This document shows, one piece after another, positions 16,580-25,323 of a stretch of 64,000 bases of DNA. Location: assembly GCA_963790875.1 (NCBI GenBank), contig CAWBQT010000008.1, forward strand, positions 620,001 through 684,000, in the 5' to 3' direction. The stretch is from AP-15 sp963790875 (GTDB taxonomy: Bacteria > Pseudomonadota > Alphaproteobacteria > ATCC43930 > CGMCC-115725). The notes below the pieces were generated by a model, which was not told where the DNA came from, searched no databases, and saw only the letters and a list, made by a program, of their open reading frames with translations. Position numbers and translations under genes: made by a program. The first letter of the stretch is position 1; every line of letters starts with the position of its first letter.

Positions 16580-18199
16580 TCAGAAAGCGATCTGCAGGCG
16601 GCCGGCAAGGGTCTCGAACTTCTGGCCGATTTGCGTCGTCCCGCCGGAATTCAGCTTGTTGACATTGACGTATTGGAATTGCAGCTCGAAGCGCAGCCAG
16701 TTGTTCGGGTACCAGCTGAGCGCCGTGCCGAAGACCTGCTGGTAGCCGCCATAGACGCCGCCGGTGACGCTCTGCGGCACGCCGGGGGTCACGTTGCTGT
16801 TCAGGTTCATCACGCTCCAGCGGGCCGCAAGTTCCCATACCCCGAGGGCGCCGCCGAGCGAGAATGGCTCGGTGACGACCGGCCGGGCGAACGTCGCCCG
16901 GTTGGGATCGTAGGGGATCGGCTCTCCGGTGATGACCCAGCCGCCTTCGACATAGCCGCCGTTGAAGGCGAGCGTCGGGTTGGGTACGCCCGGTGCCAGC
17001 AGCTGGTTGACCTGGATCTGGTAATACTCGCCCTGAACCAGAAAATTCCGCCAGCCGACCCCTAGCCCGCCACCATAGGAATTGGCGCCCGAAGCCGACA
17101 ACGCGCCGGTGCTGATCAGGTTGTTCTGGTCGATCCGCAGTTCGGGCTGATTCTGCAGGGTCAGCGTTTCCTGGCTGACAAACGGCGTCCCGGCCTTCGA
17201 AAGGTTCGGATGGAACACCGACTCGCCCGAAAACCCGACATTGATGTTCCAATCCTTGTCGTGATAGGGGCGTGCCGCCGCACGCCCGACAAAGCCCAGT
17301 TGTTCGCCGTTTACCGAAGTCGTGTTCTGCCCGTATTTGGCGCCGGTCAGGTAGGAGGCGAGGAAATACCGGTCGGTCGACCATTTGAACCCGGCCGAGG
17401 CGCGCAAGTCGCCGGCCGCCAAATTGCGTGAAATGTCGATGACGGTTGGGCACTCCATCAGCAGAAAGTCGTTCGAGCTCTGCAAGTCGTACAACGTGTA
17501 CCACGGCTGAAAATATCCGACCGTGCCGGTCACCGGCTTGATCCCGGTATAGTTGAAATCGGCTTCGTATAGCGTAGGCGAGGGATCGGCGAAGTCCGGC
17601 GTAACTTTTATCGTAAAATCGTCGTATTGGCCGAGGAAGAAGATGCGGCCGCGGCGCAACAGGACTCCACTGTTGAGAAAGGGGTATTGGGTGGTTTTGC
17701 TCGGGCTCTGGAAATAGCCGCCGAGGTCGAACTGAATCTGGGCGCCGATAGCGAAAGAAGCGCGGCCGTCCGACGAGGTAATGGTCGGCCGGCCGCCGGG
17801 CATCGAGACCGTGGCTCCGGCGACGCCCGGGGCTGCCGGATAGCGCCCGGCAGCCGCCGCCGTCGCCTTGGCCGCCGCTTGCGTCGCCTGCGATTGGGCG
17901 GCGGCGGCGCTGGTTGCTTCCTGTTGTGCCTGCTGCCGCGCCTGCTCTGCCGCCTGCTGCGCCTGGCGGGCCTGCTCCTTCGAGCGCTGCATCTCGCTTT
18001 GCGACTGGCGAAGCTGCTTTTTAGCCTCGCCGAGTTCGTTCTTCAGCTGCCGCAATTCGCCTTGCAAACCGCGGATCTGTTTCTCGATGGCATTGATCTG
18101 GTCGGCCGGCGTCTGCGCCACGGCGGCGGCCGGAGCCATCACTGTACACAAGGCCACCACGCCGCGGGTGATGCCGCGGCGGCGGGATTTGATCCTCAT
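16580..18199 (-). CDS. OprO/OprP-type phosphate or polyphosphate porin
   Basis: 539 residues. A signal peptide (about residues 1-29, cleaved near AVAQ) is followed by an unusually long Gln/Ala-rich coiled coil (about 33-115) and then a beta-barrel starting GRASFAIGAQIQFDLGGYF and ending in a C-terminal Phe (LQIAF) as in outer-membrane proteins. Barrel strands such as LLRRGRIFFLGQYDDFTIKV resemble the OprP family. A Pho box lies 52 bp upstream of the ATG, which supports phosphate-starvation control. The coiled coil probably trimerises or spans to peptidoglycan. Confidence 0.8.
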   Translation of the reverse strand: MRIKSRRRGITRGVVALCTVMAPAAAVAQTPADQINAIEKQIRGLQGELRQLKNELGEAKKQLRQSQSEMQRSKEQARQAQQAAEQARQQAQQEATSAAAAQSQATQAAAKATAAAAGRYPAAPGVAGATVSMPGGRPTITSSDGRASFAIGAQIQFDLGGYFQSPSKTTQYPFLNSGVLLRRGRIFFLGQYDDFTIKVTPDFADPSPTLYEADFNYTGIKPVTGTVGYFQPWYTLYDLQSSNDFLLMECPTVIDISRNLAAGDLRASAGFKWSTDRYFLASYLTGAKYGQNTTSVNGEQLGFVGRAAARPYHDKDWNINVGFSGESVFHPNLSKAGTPFVSQETLTLQNQPELRIDQNNLISTGALSASGANSYGGGLGVGWRNFLVQGEYYQIQVNQLLAPGVPNPTLAFNGGYVEGGWVITGEPIPYDPNRATFARPVVTEPFSLGGALGVWELAARWSVMNLNSNVTPGVPQSVTGGVYGGYQQVFGTALSWYPNNWLRFELQFQYVNVNKLNSGGTTQIGQKFETLAGRLQIAF

Positions 18200-18250
18200 C
18201 TCCTGGGTCTCGTCGAAGCGGAAACGTTAATTCGACGCTATCAACCCGGA

Positions 18251-18268
18251 GTGACACCTTGATGACAG
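18251..18268 (-). promoter_or_regulatory. Pho box upstream of the porin gene
   Basis: Read on the minus strand: CTGTCATCAAGGTGTCAC, i.e. two 7-bp direct repeats (CTGTCAT and GTGTCAC) separated by 4 bp. This fits the known PhoB site with one mismatch. A possible -10 (GATAGC) lies about 10 bp further on, as in PhoB-activated promoters. Confidence 0.75.
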
Positions 18269-18412
18269 GACTCCTAGAAACCAGAAAGGGTGAAGTTGTG
18301 CGCTTTGGATTGCAATAAAGCTGTAAAACGTTAGATCTCAATCCGACCTGAGCCTGATTGCTGTAAAATATTTCAGGCGTTACAGCCCGGGAATCCTTGC
18401 GCCGAGAAACGA

Positions 18413-19321
18413 TTACGAGCGGCGAGCGCGACGATAGACCGCGTCGAGCGTCGGCGGCCCGGCGCTCTCGACGAGACCGCGGCCGACGAGATCCAACAGG
18501 TGAGCGTGCACCGACCGACCGGCGGCGCGGCGTAACCCCGGCTGCAGCCCGGCATAGAGCCGGCTGACGATGTCATCGATCCGCTCGAAGCCGGCCGCAA
18601 GACAATCGACGATACCGGCCTCGCGCTCGCGGCGATGCATGATGAAAGCGCGGACATGGCGTTGCGGCTCGGTGATCGCCGGGCCGTGCGTCGGCCAATA
18701 TACCGCGTCGCGGCGGCCGAGCAGCTTGTCGAGCGAGGCCATATAGGCGCTCATGTCGCCGTCGGGCGGCGCGATGACGCTCGTCGACCAGCCCATCACA
18801 TGGTCGCCGGAGAAGAGGATGCCGCGGTCGACTAGCGCAAAGCAGAGATGGTTCGAGGTATGGCCCGGCGTGTGCACGGCCTCGAAGCGCCAGCCGGCGC
18901 CGGCGACCCGGTCGCCGTCATGCAGCACGACATCGGGAACGAAATCCCAGTCGCCGCCCTCTTCGGCGCCGGCCTCACCGCGTCGGCCGCCGGCATGCGG
19001 GCCAAAACCGAAGGTCGGTGCGCCGGTCGCTTGCTGCAGCGCCTTTGCCGCCGGCGAATGGTCGCGATGCGTATGCGTGACGAAGATATGCGTGACGCGT
19101 TCGCCGGCGAGACCGGCGAGCAGCGCAGCGACATGCTCATCGAGGTCGGGACCGGGGTCGATCACCGCGACATCGCCGCTGCCAATGACATAGGTCCCGG
19201 TCCCCTTGAAGGTGAACGGGCTCGGGTTCCGAGCAACGATGCGGCGGAGAGCCGGGCCGATCGGCTCCAGCTTGCCGTATTCGAACGAAAAATCGCGGCG
19301 GAACGCAATCTCGACGGCCAT
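18413..19321 (-). CDS. MBL-fold metallo-hydrolase (LACTB2/glyoxalase-II-like)
   Basis: 302 residues. The Zn motif HTHRDH is at residues 83-88; further ligands are in VHTPGHTSNHL and GILFSGDHVMGW. The C-terminal 60 residues form a winged-helix-like domain (IDDIVSRLYAGL, HAHLLDLVGRGLV), as in LACTB2-like hydrolases. The start at 19321 is preferred to 19381 because the N-terminal extra part lacks similarity. Members hydrolyse thioesters, RNA or lactones; the substrate is unknown. It diverges from the DUF6489 gene with an 87-bp gap. Confidence 0.8.
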   Translation of the reverse strand: MAVEIAFRRDFSFEYGKLEPIGPALRRIVARNPSPFTFKGTGTYVIGSGDVAVIDPGPDLDEHVAALLAGLAGERVTHIFVTHTHRDHSPAAKALQQATGAPTFGFGPHAGGRRGEAGAEEGGDWDFVPDVVLHDGDRVAGAGWRFEAVHTPGHTSNHLCFALVDRGILFSGDHVMGWSTSVIAPPDGDMSAYMASLDKLLGRRDAVYWPTHGPAITEPQRHVRAFIMHRREREAGIVDCLAAGFERIDDIVSRLYAGLQPGLRRAAGRSVHAHLLDLVGRGLVESAGPPTLDAVYRRARRS

Positions 19322-19408
19322 GGCCGCAAGATTATACGAAATCGCCGTCAGCGGCTGTTGCTTTTTGCCGGACCGCGCCAAGATGCCCCGCTGGGAGGAT
19401 GGCTGGCG

Positions 19409-19651
19409 ATGAAGATCAACCTCGATATCGAATGCACGGCCGAAGAGGTGCGCAAATTCTTCGGTCTGCCGGAGGTCGAGCAGCTGCAGGAAGCCTTGCT
19501 CAAGGAGGTGCAGGAGCGGCTGACCGCCAATATCAAAGCCATGGATCCGAAGGCGATGCTCGAGGCATGGCTGCCGGCGACGCTCAAAGGGGTCGAGCAG
19601 CTGCAGGAGCTGTTTCTTTCGAAGGTGGCCGGGACCGGCAGGAAGAAATAG
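19409..19651 (+). CDS. DUF6489-type small protein
   Basis: 80 residues, mostly helical and acidic: MKINLDIECTAEEVRKFFGL, then LKEVQERLTANIKAMDPKAM. This short family is found across alphaproteobacteria and has no assigned function. GGGAGG lies upstream of the ATG. It is followed within 3 bp by a small putative secreted protein, so the two may be co-expressed. Confidence 0.7.
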   Translation: MKINLDIECTAEEVRKFFGLPEVEQLQEALLKEVQERLTANIKAMDPKAMLEAWLPATLKGVEQLQELFLSKVAGTGRKK

Positions 19652-19653
19652 CC

Positions 19654-19884
19654 TTGGCGGTGCCGCACCGTGCCGTGTCGGCGCTGCGGCCCCTCGGCGC
19701 GCTCTTGTTGATCGGGGCGCTGCTGGCGCTCGTCGAGTGCGAGACGATCACGGAGAGATGCCAAAAGGAATACCCGGGCGATCCGGCGGCTACCAAGGCG
19801 TGTTTTAGCGCGGTCTTGCAGCAGGAGAATGCGCAGCAGAATCAGCGGGACCGCGAGGACTTTCGCGCCAGGGGCGGCGGATGA
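19654..19884 (+). CDS. Small putative secreted protein
   Basis: 76 residues from the TTG at 19654, with AGGAAG upstream; GTG at 19660 is an alternative. A hydrophobic segment (LGALLLIGALLALVEC) followed by a polar, Gln-rich tail with CQKEYPGDPAATKACF suggests export or a membrane anchor. LVEC is a poor lipobox. No family recognised. Lies between DUF6489 and GNAT genes with tight spacing. Confidence 0.45.
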   Translation: MAVPHRAVSALRPLGALLLIGALLALVECETITERCQKEYPGDPAATKACFSAVLQQENAQQNQRDREDFRARGGG

Positions 19885-19891
19885 GTTGGTC

Positions 19892-20440
19892 GTGAACGTC
19901 TCGTTGCGGACCGAGCGGCTACTATTGCGGCCGTGGCATGACGCAGACACCGCGGCATTTGCCGAGCTAGCGGCCGACGCGGCGGTCATGGAGTTTCTGC
20001 GGGCGCTGCCCGACCTCGCCGCTTGCGAAGCGTGGGTGGCTCAGGCCCGGCTGCATTGGCGGCAGCACCGGTTCGGACAATGGGTCGTCGAACTTCCCGG
20101 CGAGGCGCCATTCATCGGCGTCGTCGGTCTCGCCCAGGTCGCGTATCACGCGCATTTCACTCCGGCGGTCGAGGTCGCCTGGCGCCTCGCGCGCGCCCAT
20201 TGGGGCCGCGGCTACGCCGGCGAGGCGGCGCGCGCGGCCCTCGATTACGGTTTTGACACGTTGCGTCTCGACGAGATCGTCGCCGTCACGGTGCCCGGCA
20301 ACTGGCGCTCGCGCCGTGTCATGGAGCGGCTCGGCATGACGCGCGCGCCGGAGGAGGATTTCGATCACCCAAACCTGCCCGAGGGGCCGCTCAAGCGGCA
20401 CGTGCTCTATCGGCAGCGCCGTCCGGCGCCTCGCCTGTGA
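19892..20440 (+). CDS. GNAT-family N-acetyltransferase (RimJ/RimL type)
   Basis: 182 residues starting at GTG 19892 (TTG 19886 is also possible). SLRTERLLLRPWHDADTAAF is the RimJ-like opening; EVAWRLARAHWGRGYAGEAA is the acetyl-CoA loop (R/Q-x-x-G-x-G/A); NWRSRRVMERLGM closes the fold. The substrate amine is unknown. It overlaps the following phosphatase gene by four bases. Confidence 0.8.
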   Translation: MNVSLRTERLLLRPWHDADTAAFAELAADAAVMEFLRALPDLAACEAWVAQARLHWRQHRFGQWVVELPGEAPFIGVVGLAQVAYHAHFTPAVEVAWRLARAHWGRGYAGEAARAALDYGFDTLRLDEIVAVTVPGNWRSRRVMERLGMTRAPEEDFDHPNLPEGPLKRHVLYRQRRPAPRL

Positions 20441-21036
20441 CGATCCTGCTCGTCCGCCACGGCGAAACCGAGTGGAACCGCGAGCGGCGGCATCAGGGCC
20501 GGTTCGATTCGCCGTTGACTGCGCGCGGCATCGCCCAGGCACGCGCGATCGGCGCGCTGTTGCGCCGCCTGCCTGAGGCGACATCCGCACCGATCGTCGC
20601 CAGCCCGCAAACCCGTGCGCGGCATACCGCCGAGATCATCCGCGACGAACTCCGTGGCAGCGGGGCGCTGTGTATCGACGACCGGCTGCGCGAACATTCG
20701 GTCGGCTCGTGGGATGGTCTGACCTACCGCGAGATCGAAACCGAGGTGCCGGGGGTCTTCGACGGCGAGGGGTCGCATGGGTGGTATTTCCGCCCACCCG
20801 ATAGCGAGAGCTACGCCGCCTTCGCCTCGCGTCTTGGCGAATGGCTCGCAGAACAGGACGAAACGGCACCGGTCATCGCCGTCGCGCACGGCCTCGTCAG
20901 CCGAGTGCTGCGCGGTCTCTATGCCGGCCTGCCGGCGGCCGTCGCCTTGGCCCTCCCGGTCCCGCAGGACCGGGTTTTTCGGTTGTCCCGCGATACGATC
21001 GCGGTGCTGCGCGCCCCGCACCCTCCGATCGCGTGA
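20437..21036 (+). CDS. Histidine phosphatase (phosphoglycerate-mutase-like)
   Basis: 199 residues from GTG 20437. LLVRHGETEWNRERRHQG carries the catalytic RHGE; the second His is in VIAVAHGLVSRVL. Residues SPQTRARHTAEI and REHSVGSWDGLTY fit the branch-1 family (CobC/GpmB-like). No cobalamin genes are nearby, so a broad phosphatase is more likely. Coupled to the GNAT gene by ATGA-type overlap. Confidence 0.82.
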   Translation: MTILLVRHGETEWNRERRHQGRFDSPLTARGIAQARAIGALLRRLPEATSAPIVASPQTRARHTAEIIRDELRGSGALCIDDRLREHSVGSWDGLTYREIETEVPGVFDGEGSHGWYFRPPDSESYAAFASRLGEWLAEQDETAPVIAVAHGLVSRVLRGLYAGLPAAVALALPVPQDRVFRLSRDTIAVLRAPHPPIA

Positions 21037-21044
21037 CCGGGCGC

Positions 21045-22358
21045 CTAGAACAGGATGCCGGTTTCGATCATCACCCGGGTTTGCGAATTGCCGTTCAGGT
21101 TCGGACCGAGACCATCCCCCGGGACGACGCTGTTCGCCTTGACCCAGGAGAATTCGGCGCGGGCGAAGTAATAATTCCACTGATAGGTCGGGGTGAGGGT
21201 GATCGAGAACGCGCCGCTGCCCGGGCCGTATAGCAGATCCGGAGCGGTCGCGGTGCTGCCGGTCGACGCGATGTATTCGAGCCGGCCGCCCAAATTGAAG
21301 CCCTTGCCGAGATCATAATTGCTTAATAGCGCGAAGCCGAACGTCGAGGAGCCGGTGGTCCAGCCGAGACTGGGGTTGCCGGGGACATGCGTCGCCTGAA
21401 AATAGGGCTGAACGATCCACGGATCGTTGTTGTAGGTATAGATGAGGTTGAAGATCTGCGAATTGCTTTGCGGCAGTGGGGTGCGCAACGTCGAGATGTC
21501 GGTCTTCCCGACATTGCCGCCTCCGACGAATTCGAACGAGTTGGCGCTGTTGATGGTCCAGGTGATGGCGCCGGTGACCCAGTTATAGACGCCGGAGTCG
21601 TAGCCGTCGGTGAACGACAGCTGCCACTGGACCGGCCCGGTCGTCAGGTTGGCCTGGCCGCCCTTGCTGACCGCCGGCTCCTGGTTCCACAACAGGCCGC
21701 GCTCGATATTGATGTTTTCGAAGGAAAACGTGTATTCGGCGCCGATCAAGGTCGGCAGTTTGCCTCCCTCGATCGAGAAATTGTCGGTCGGCTGGATCTT
21801 GGCGTAGCCCTGCGGGAACACACCCCACAGATTGCCGGACAGCAGCCCGGGTGCCGATTGGCTGAATGTCGCGGTCGCCGCCGAGACGTACGGCACGCCC
21901 AGCGCCGGGATCGAATAGGCGCCGAACTGCGTATAGAACTGAAAGACGCCGTCGGTCTTCTGCAGGAAGAGCTGACCGTTCGACAGGTCGGGCTCCCAGG
22001 TCCGGTTGCCCGGGAACGGATTGTTCTGCCATTGTCCGAGACCGCTGCCGATGCCGTCGAGATAGACGGTGCCGAGGAGCGGCAGCGTGTATTTGGGCGG
22101 CGGCAGCTGAATAGACAGCGGACCGGTGATCGACGGCCCGATCAGCGGCGAGGTCGGCGCCGCCGGGGCGGCCGGTGCCGGCGCCGGTGCGCTCGGGGCG
22201 GCCGGCGCTCCGGTGGCCGGCGGCGCCCCGGCGGCCGGCGGGGCCGGCGGCGCAGCCTGCGCGAGCACATCGTCGACCCGCGCGGAGGCGACGGTTACTC
22301 CCAAGATCGCGCAGGTAACGGCGGCACCGGTGATGACGTTCTTCTTGATCTTGCGCAT
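21045..22358 (-). CDS. Outer-membrane beta-barrel protein (putative porin)
   Basis: 437 residues. Signal peptide about residues 1-27, then an Ala/Pro-rich linker (about 35-70) and a barrel beginning near YLDGIGSGLGQWQ. Repeated amphipathic strands with aromatic ends and a final ETGILF, ending in Phe, indicate an outer-membrane barrel; the sequence resembles the BBP2/DUF-type Gram-negative porins. ATG 22358 is chosen since the longer frame adds residues before the signal peptide. No regulatory site recognised. Confidence 0.7.
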   Translation of the reverse strand: MRKIKKNVITGAAVTCAILGVTVASARVDDVLAQAAPPAPPAAGAPPATGAPAAPSAPAPAPAAPAAPTSPLIGPSITGPLSIQLPPPKYTLPLLGTVYLDGIGSGLGQWQNNPFPGNRTWEPDLSNGQLFLQKTDGVFQFYTQFGAYSIPALGVPYVSAATATFSQSAPGLLSGNLWGVFPQGYAKIQPTDNFSIEGGKLPTLIGAEYTFSFENINIERGLLWNQEPAVSKGGQANLTTGPVQWQLSFTDGYDSGVYNWVTGAITWTINSANSFEFVGGGNVGKTDISTLRTPLPQSNSQIFNLIYTYNNDPWIVQPYFQATHVPGNPSLGWTTGSSTFGFALLSNYDLGKGFNLGGRLEYIASTGSTATAPDLLYGPGSGAFSITLTPTYQWNYYFARAEFSWVKANSVVPGDGLGPNLNGNSQTRVMIETGILF

Positions 22359-22727
22359 ATAGGCACAGCCTTTCACAAAGACGTTCCACCCCGGCGATGC
22401 AATGGCAGCGAACATTCCGCACCGTCACACCGCCAGCATTTGCTCCGGCGGTCCGCTCGAGGGTCTTGGCGAGCAAGTGCTTCGCTCGGGCCGGCCGGAA
22501 GACAGCCGGCGGCGCTACTCGCGCCGTCGACCGCGTCGTTACGAGAAATGCAAGCAACGTACCAGCACCTCTCTACCACCGCGTGATAGATATCACAAAC
22601 CGGCTGGTTGCGTGCCAGTTCCCAAGTTCCCGCTCTTGGCCCAAGATCGCGGTGCCGTCAACCGATACCGAACGCCAGGAAGAGTTGACTGTTTTCTAGG
22701 CAGGCTGGGCGTTTTCGCGGCGCGGCG

Positions 22728-23567
22728 CTATTGCCGGCTTTGACCGGGCGCCAGCTCGGGTCGCCGCGGATAGACCTCCTCGGCCACATCCTCGAGCCAA
22801 TGCGGGACGAGGCCCGGGACCTCGCAGATCTCGGCCGCAAAGCCGGTCTCGGCAAAATCATACGAGACCGCACCGAGCCGCTTCTCGCCCGGCATCGCCG
22901 GTTGGAAGCTGCCGACCAGAAAACTCGATGCCGGCCCCCAGAGGTAGCGGGTACGGTCGAGGCGAAAGTCGTGCGCCTTGTGCAGGTGGCCGCTGGCGAC
23001 GAGCGCCACCTCGTGCCGCCGCAACAGCGCCAGCAACTGGGCCCGCGGCTGCGGCTTGACGGACCAGTAGCCGGTATCGCCTTCGTCGGCGCTGTCGAGG
23101 AACAGCGGCTTATGGAGAAACCAGGCGATGCGCCTTCCGGCGGATCCGCGCATCGCGCTTTCGAGCCAGGCCGCCTGCGCCGCTTCCTCGGCGCCGGCGT
23201 CGCCGAGGATCATCGCGTCGAAGCCGATCAGGCGCCACCCGGCGGTATCCTCGACCCACCGGTCGTCGCCGAAGCGGGCGCGCCAGCGCGCCAGTCTTGC
23301 GTCGTTGACAGGCTGTCGCGGATGACCCGCCTCGCCGACATCGTGATTGCCGGGAACCGCGCGGCAGGGCACCCCCAAGCCCGACAGCAGATCGGCCGCA
23401 AAACCGAGATCGTCGTCGACATCGGCGCCGTCGACGGTCACATCGCCGGTGTGGATCACGAGGTCAGGGCGCCGCGCCGCGATCCACTGCGCGAGCGGCG
23501 CCCAGTTGTCGACGAAATGCGCCTTGCCCCGGCTCAAATGCGTGTCGGAAATCTGGATTACCCGCAT
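22728..23567 (-). CDS. Calcineurin-like metallophosphoesterase (CpdA/Icc type)
   Basis: 279 residues. Metal motifs are ISDTHLS (residues 6-12), HTGDVTVDG, VPGNHDVGE, WFLHKPLF and SGHLHKAHD: the complete DxH, GDxxD-like, GNHD and GHxH set. Relatives hydrolyse cAMP or other phosphodiesters. It overlaps the end of the HAD gene by 10 bp and is probably co-transcribed with it. Confidence 0.8.
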   Translation of the reverse strand: MRVIQISDTHLSRGKAHFVDNWAPLAQWIAARRPDLVIHTGDVTVDGADVDDDLGFAADLLSGLGVPCRAVPGNHDVGEAGHPRQPVNDARLARWRARFGDDRWVEDTAGWRLIGFDAMILGDAGAEEAAQAAWLESAMRGSAGRRIAWFLHKPLFLDSADEGDTGYWSVKPQPRAQLLALLRRHEVALVASGHLHKAHDFRLDRTRYLWGPASSFLVGSFQPAMPGEKRLGAVSYDFAETGFAAEICEVPGLVPHWLEDVAEEVYPRRPELAPGQSRQ

Positions 23568-24223
23568 GGCTCCTCGGCAAGAAAGTCGGCGAGATCCGGC
23601 ATAGTGGCGAAGACATCGCGACAGCCGGCCTCGCGCAGCCGGTCGGCGTAGCCGGCCGGGCAGTGGCTGCCGCCGCAGAAGCCGACGACCGGCATCCCGG
23701 CGGCGCGAGCCGCGGCAACGCCGGCGAGGCTGTCTTCGATGACGAGACAGGCCTCAGGCCGCGTCTCGAGGCGGCCCGAGGCAAACAGAAAAAGATCGGG
23801 CGCGGGCTTGCCCGCGGCGACCTGGATCGCGCTGAACACATGCGGGTCGAAAAAGCGCAACAGACCGGTCAGTGCCAACCTTTCGCGGACCCGGTCGAGA
23901 TGGCCGTTCGAGGCGACGCAACGCGGCCCCGACAGACCGGCGAGCAATTCGCCGACCCCCGGCATCGGTCCGAGCTCGCGTTCGAGCACGCGTGCGGTAC
24001 TGGCGCGCAGCACGTCGAAGAAGCCCTCCGGCAGGGTCCGGCGAAACCGGCTCTCGACCGCCGCAGTCAACGTGTCGCGATTCTTGCCGAAGCCGAGCAG
24101 CAGCGCCTCCTCGGCGGTCGCCGGAAAATCCGCCGCGTTCAGGCACTCGCCGAGGACGCGGGCGAAAATCACTTCGCTGTCGACGAGGACGCCGTCGCAG
24201 TCGAAGATCACGAGTTCTGGCAA
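23558..24223 (-). CDS. HAD-superfamily hydrolase (beta-phosphoglucomutase/GPH-like)
   Basis: 221 residues. Motif I FDCDGVLVDSE (nucleophile Asp8, acid Asp10), motif II VASNGH, motif III Lys in GKPAPDLFLFA, and motif IV IEDSLAGVAAARAAG. The cap is the helical type C1. Substrate is probably a small sugar or phospho-metabolite. It is the first gene of a two-gene unit with the phosphoesterase. Confidence 0.8.
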   Translation of the reverse strand: MPELVIFDCDGVLVDSEVIFARVLGECLNAADFPATAEEALLLGFGKNRDTLTAAVESRFRRTLPEGFFDVLRASTARVLERELGPMPGVGELLAGLSGPRCVASNGHLDRVRERLALTGLLRFFDPHVFSAIQVAAGKPAPDLFLFASGRLETRPEACLVIEDSLAGVAAARAAGMPVVGFCGGSHCPAGYADRLREAGCRDVFATMPDLADFLAEEPCG

Positions 24224-24363
24224 GGAAAGCCTTTCCTAAGCTTAACCGGCCGGGCAAATGCCGATCGGAACATGCTGCCGGCGGGCCAAGTGTGACGTAG
24301 CTCACAGTTGTCGGACATATATAGTCCGATGGCGTCGGGCCCACCGAGGCGCTCACACCCACT

Positions 24364-24402
24364 CCCGCCCCCCTGCCCTCGATTGCCCTCGATGGGGGCG
24401 GG
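24364..24402. repeat. Intergenic hairpin with an internal tandem repeat
   Basis: A perfect 9-bp stem CCCGCCCCC / GGGGGCGGG encloses two perfect tandem copies of TGCCCTCGAT (24374-24393). Lies in the 288-bp gap 24224-24511 between the SDR and HAD genes; nothing else was recognised there. Confidence 0.5.
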
Positions 24403-24511
24403 CCGAGGTGGGGGGTGAGGTGGGAGGCTGCGGCGCGCGTCGACGCTCGTCGGCGCTTCGCCCCTCTGAATTCGTCGATCAGTGGGTTGGCGGGGCTGTC
24501 GCTGCAACAGT

Positions 24512-25306
24512 TCAGCCGCGGCCGATATAGGGCATCTTCGTTGCCATCACGGTCATGAACTGGACGTTCGCGTCGAGCGGCAGGGTCGCCATGTAGACGA
24601 CGCCGCGGGCGACATGCTCGACATCCATGCGCGGCTCGGCCTCGACCCGGCCGGTCGCCTGCAGCCGGCCGCGGGCGGTGTCCTCGTTGCGCGTCGTCGC
24701 CGCGTTGCCGATGTCGATCTGGCCGCAGGCGATGTCGTATTGCCGGCCGTCGAGCGACAGCGAGCGGGTCAGTCCGGTCAACGCATGCTTGGTCGCGACA
24801 TAGGGCGTCGAGTTGCGGCGCGGCACATGCGCCGAGACCGAGCCGTTGTTGATGATGCGCCCACCCTGCGGCCGCTGGCTCTTCATCATGCGGAAGGCGT
24901 GCTGCGCGCAGAGGAAGGAGCCGGTCAGGTTGACCGCGACGACATTCGACCATTGCTCGAAAGTCAGATCTTCGAACGGGATGCCGCGCGTGCTTATGCC
25001 GGCGTTGTTGAACAGGAGATCGATGCGGCCATAGGTTTCCGCGACCCGCTCGAACAGTCGGGCGATCTGGGCCGGATCGGCGATGTCGGTCGGCACCACG
25101 AGCGTGTGCGGCGCCGGCGCGGCCGCCGCGCCGCCCCCTGCCCGGTTCGCGATCGGTCCGGCCAAGGCCGCGGTTTCCTCGAGCATCTCGCGCCGGCGTC
25201 CGGCCAGCACTACGGCAAACCCGGCCGCGACGAGGGCCAGCGCCGAGGCCCGGCCGATGCCGCTCCCGGCGCCGGTGATGACCGCGATCTGTCCCGGCGT
25301 TGCCAT
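24512..25306 (-). CDS. Short-chain dehydrogenase/reductase
   Basis: 264 residues. Cofactor motif TGAGSGIG near residue 11; NNAGIST; catalytic Ser in NNGSVSAH and the YVATK pair. An Arg after the second strand (LAGRRREML) favours NADP(H). An Ala-rich insertion (about 50-66) separates strands 2 and 3. Substrate unknown. Ends in the usual C-terminal loop, so the gene looks intact. Confidence 0.82.
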   Translation of the reverse strand: MATPGQIAVITGAGSGIGRASALALVAAGFAVVLAGRRREMLEETAALAGPIANRAGGGAAAAPAPHTLVVPTDIADPAQIARLFERVAETYGRIDLLFNNAGISTRGIPFEDLTFEQWSNVVAVNLTGSFLCAQHAFRMMKSQRPQGGRIINNGSVSAHVPRRNSTPYVATKHALTGLTRSLSLDGRQYDIACGQIDIGNAATTRNEDTARGRLQATGRVEAEPRMDVEHVARGVVYMATLPLDANVQFMTVMATKMPYIGRG

Positions 25307-25323
25307 TTTCTACCGCCTTTCGC

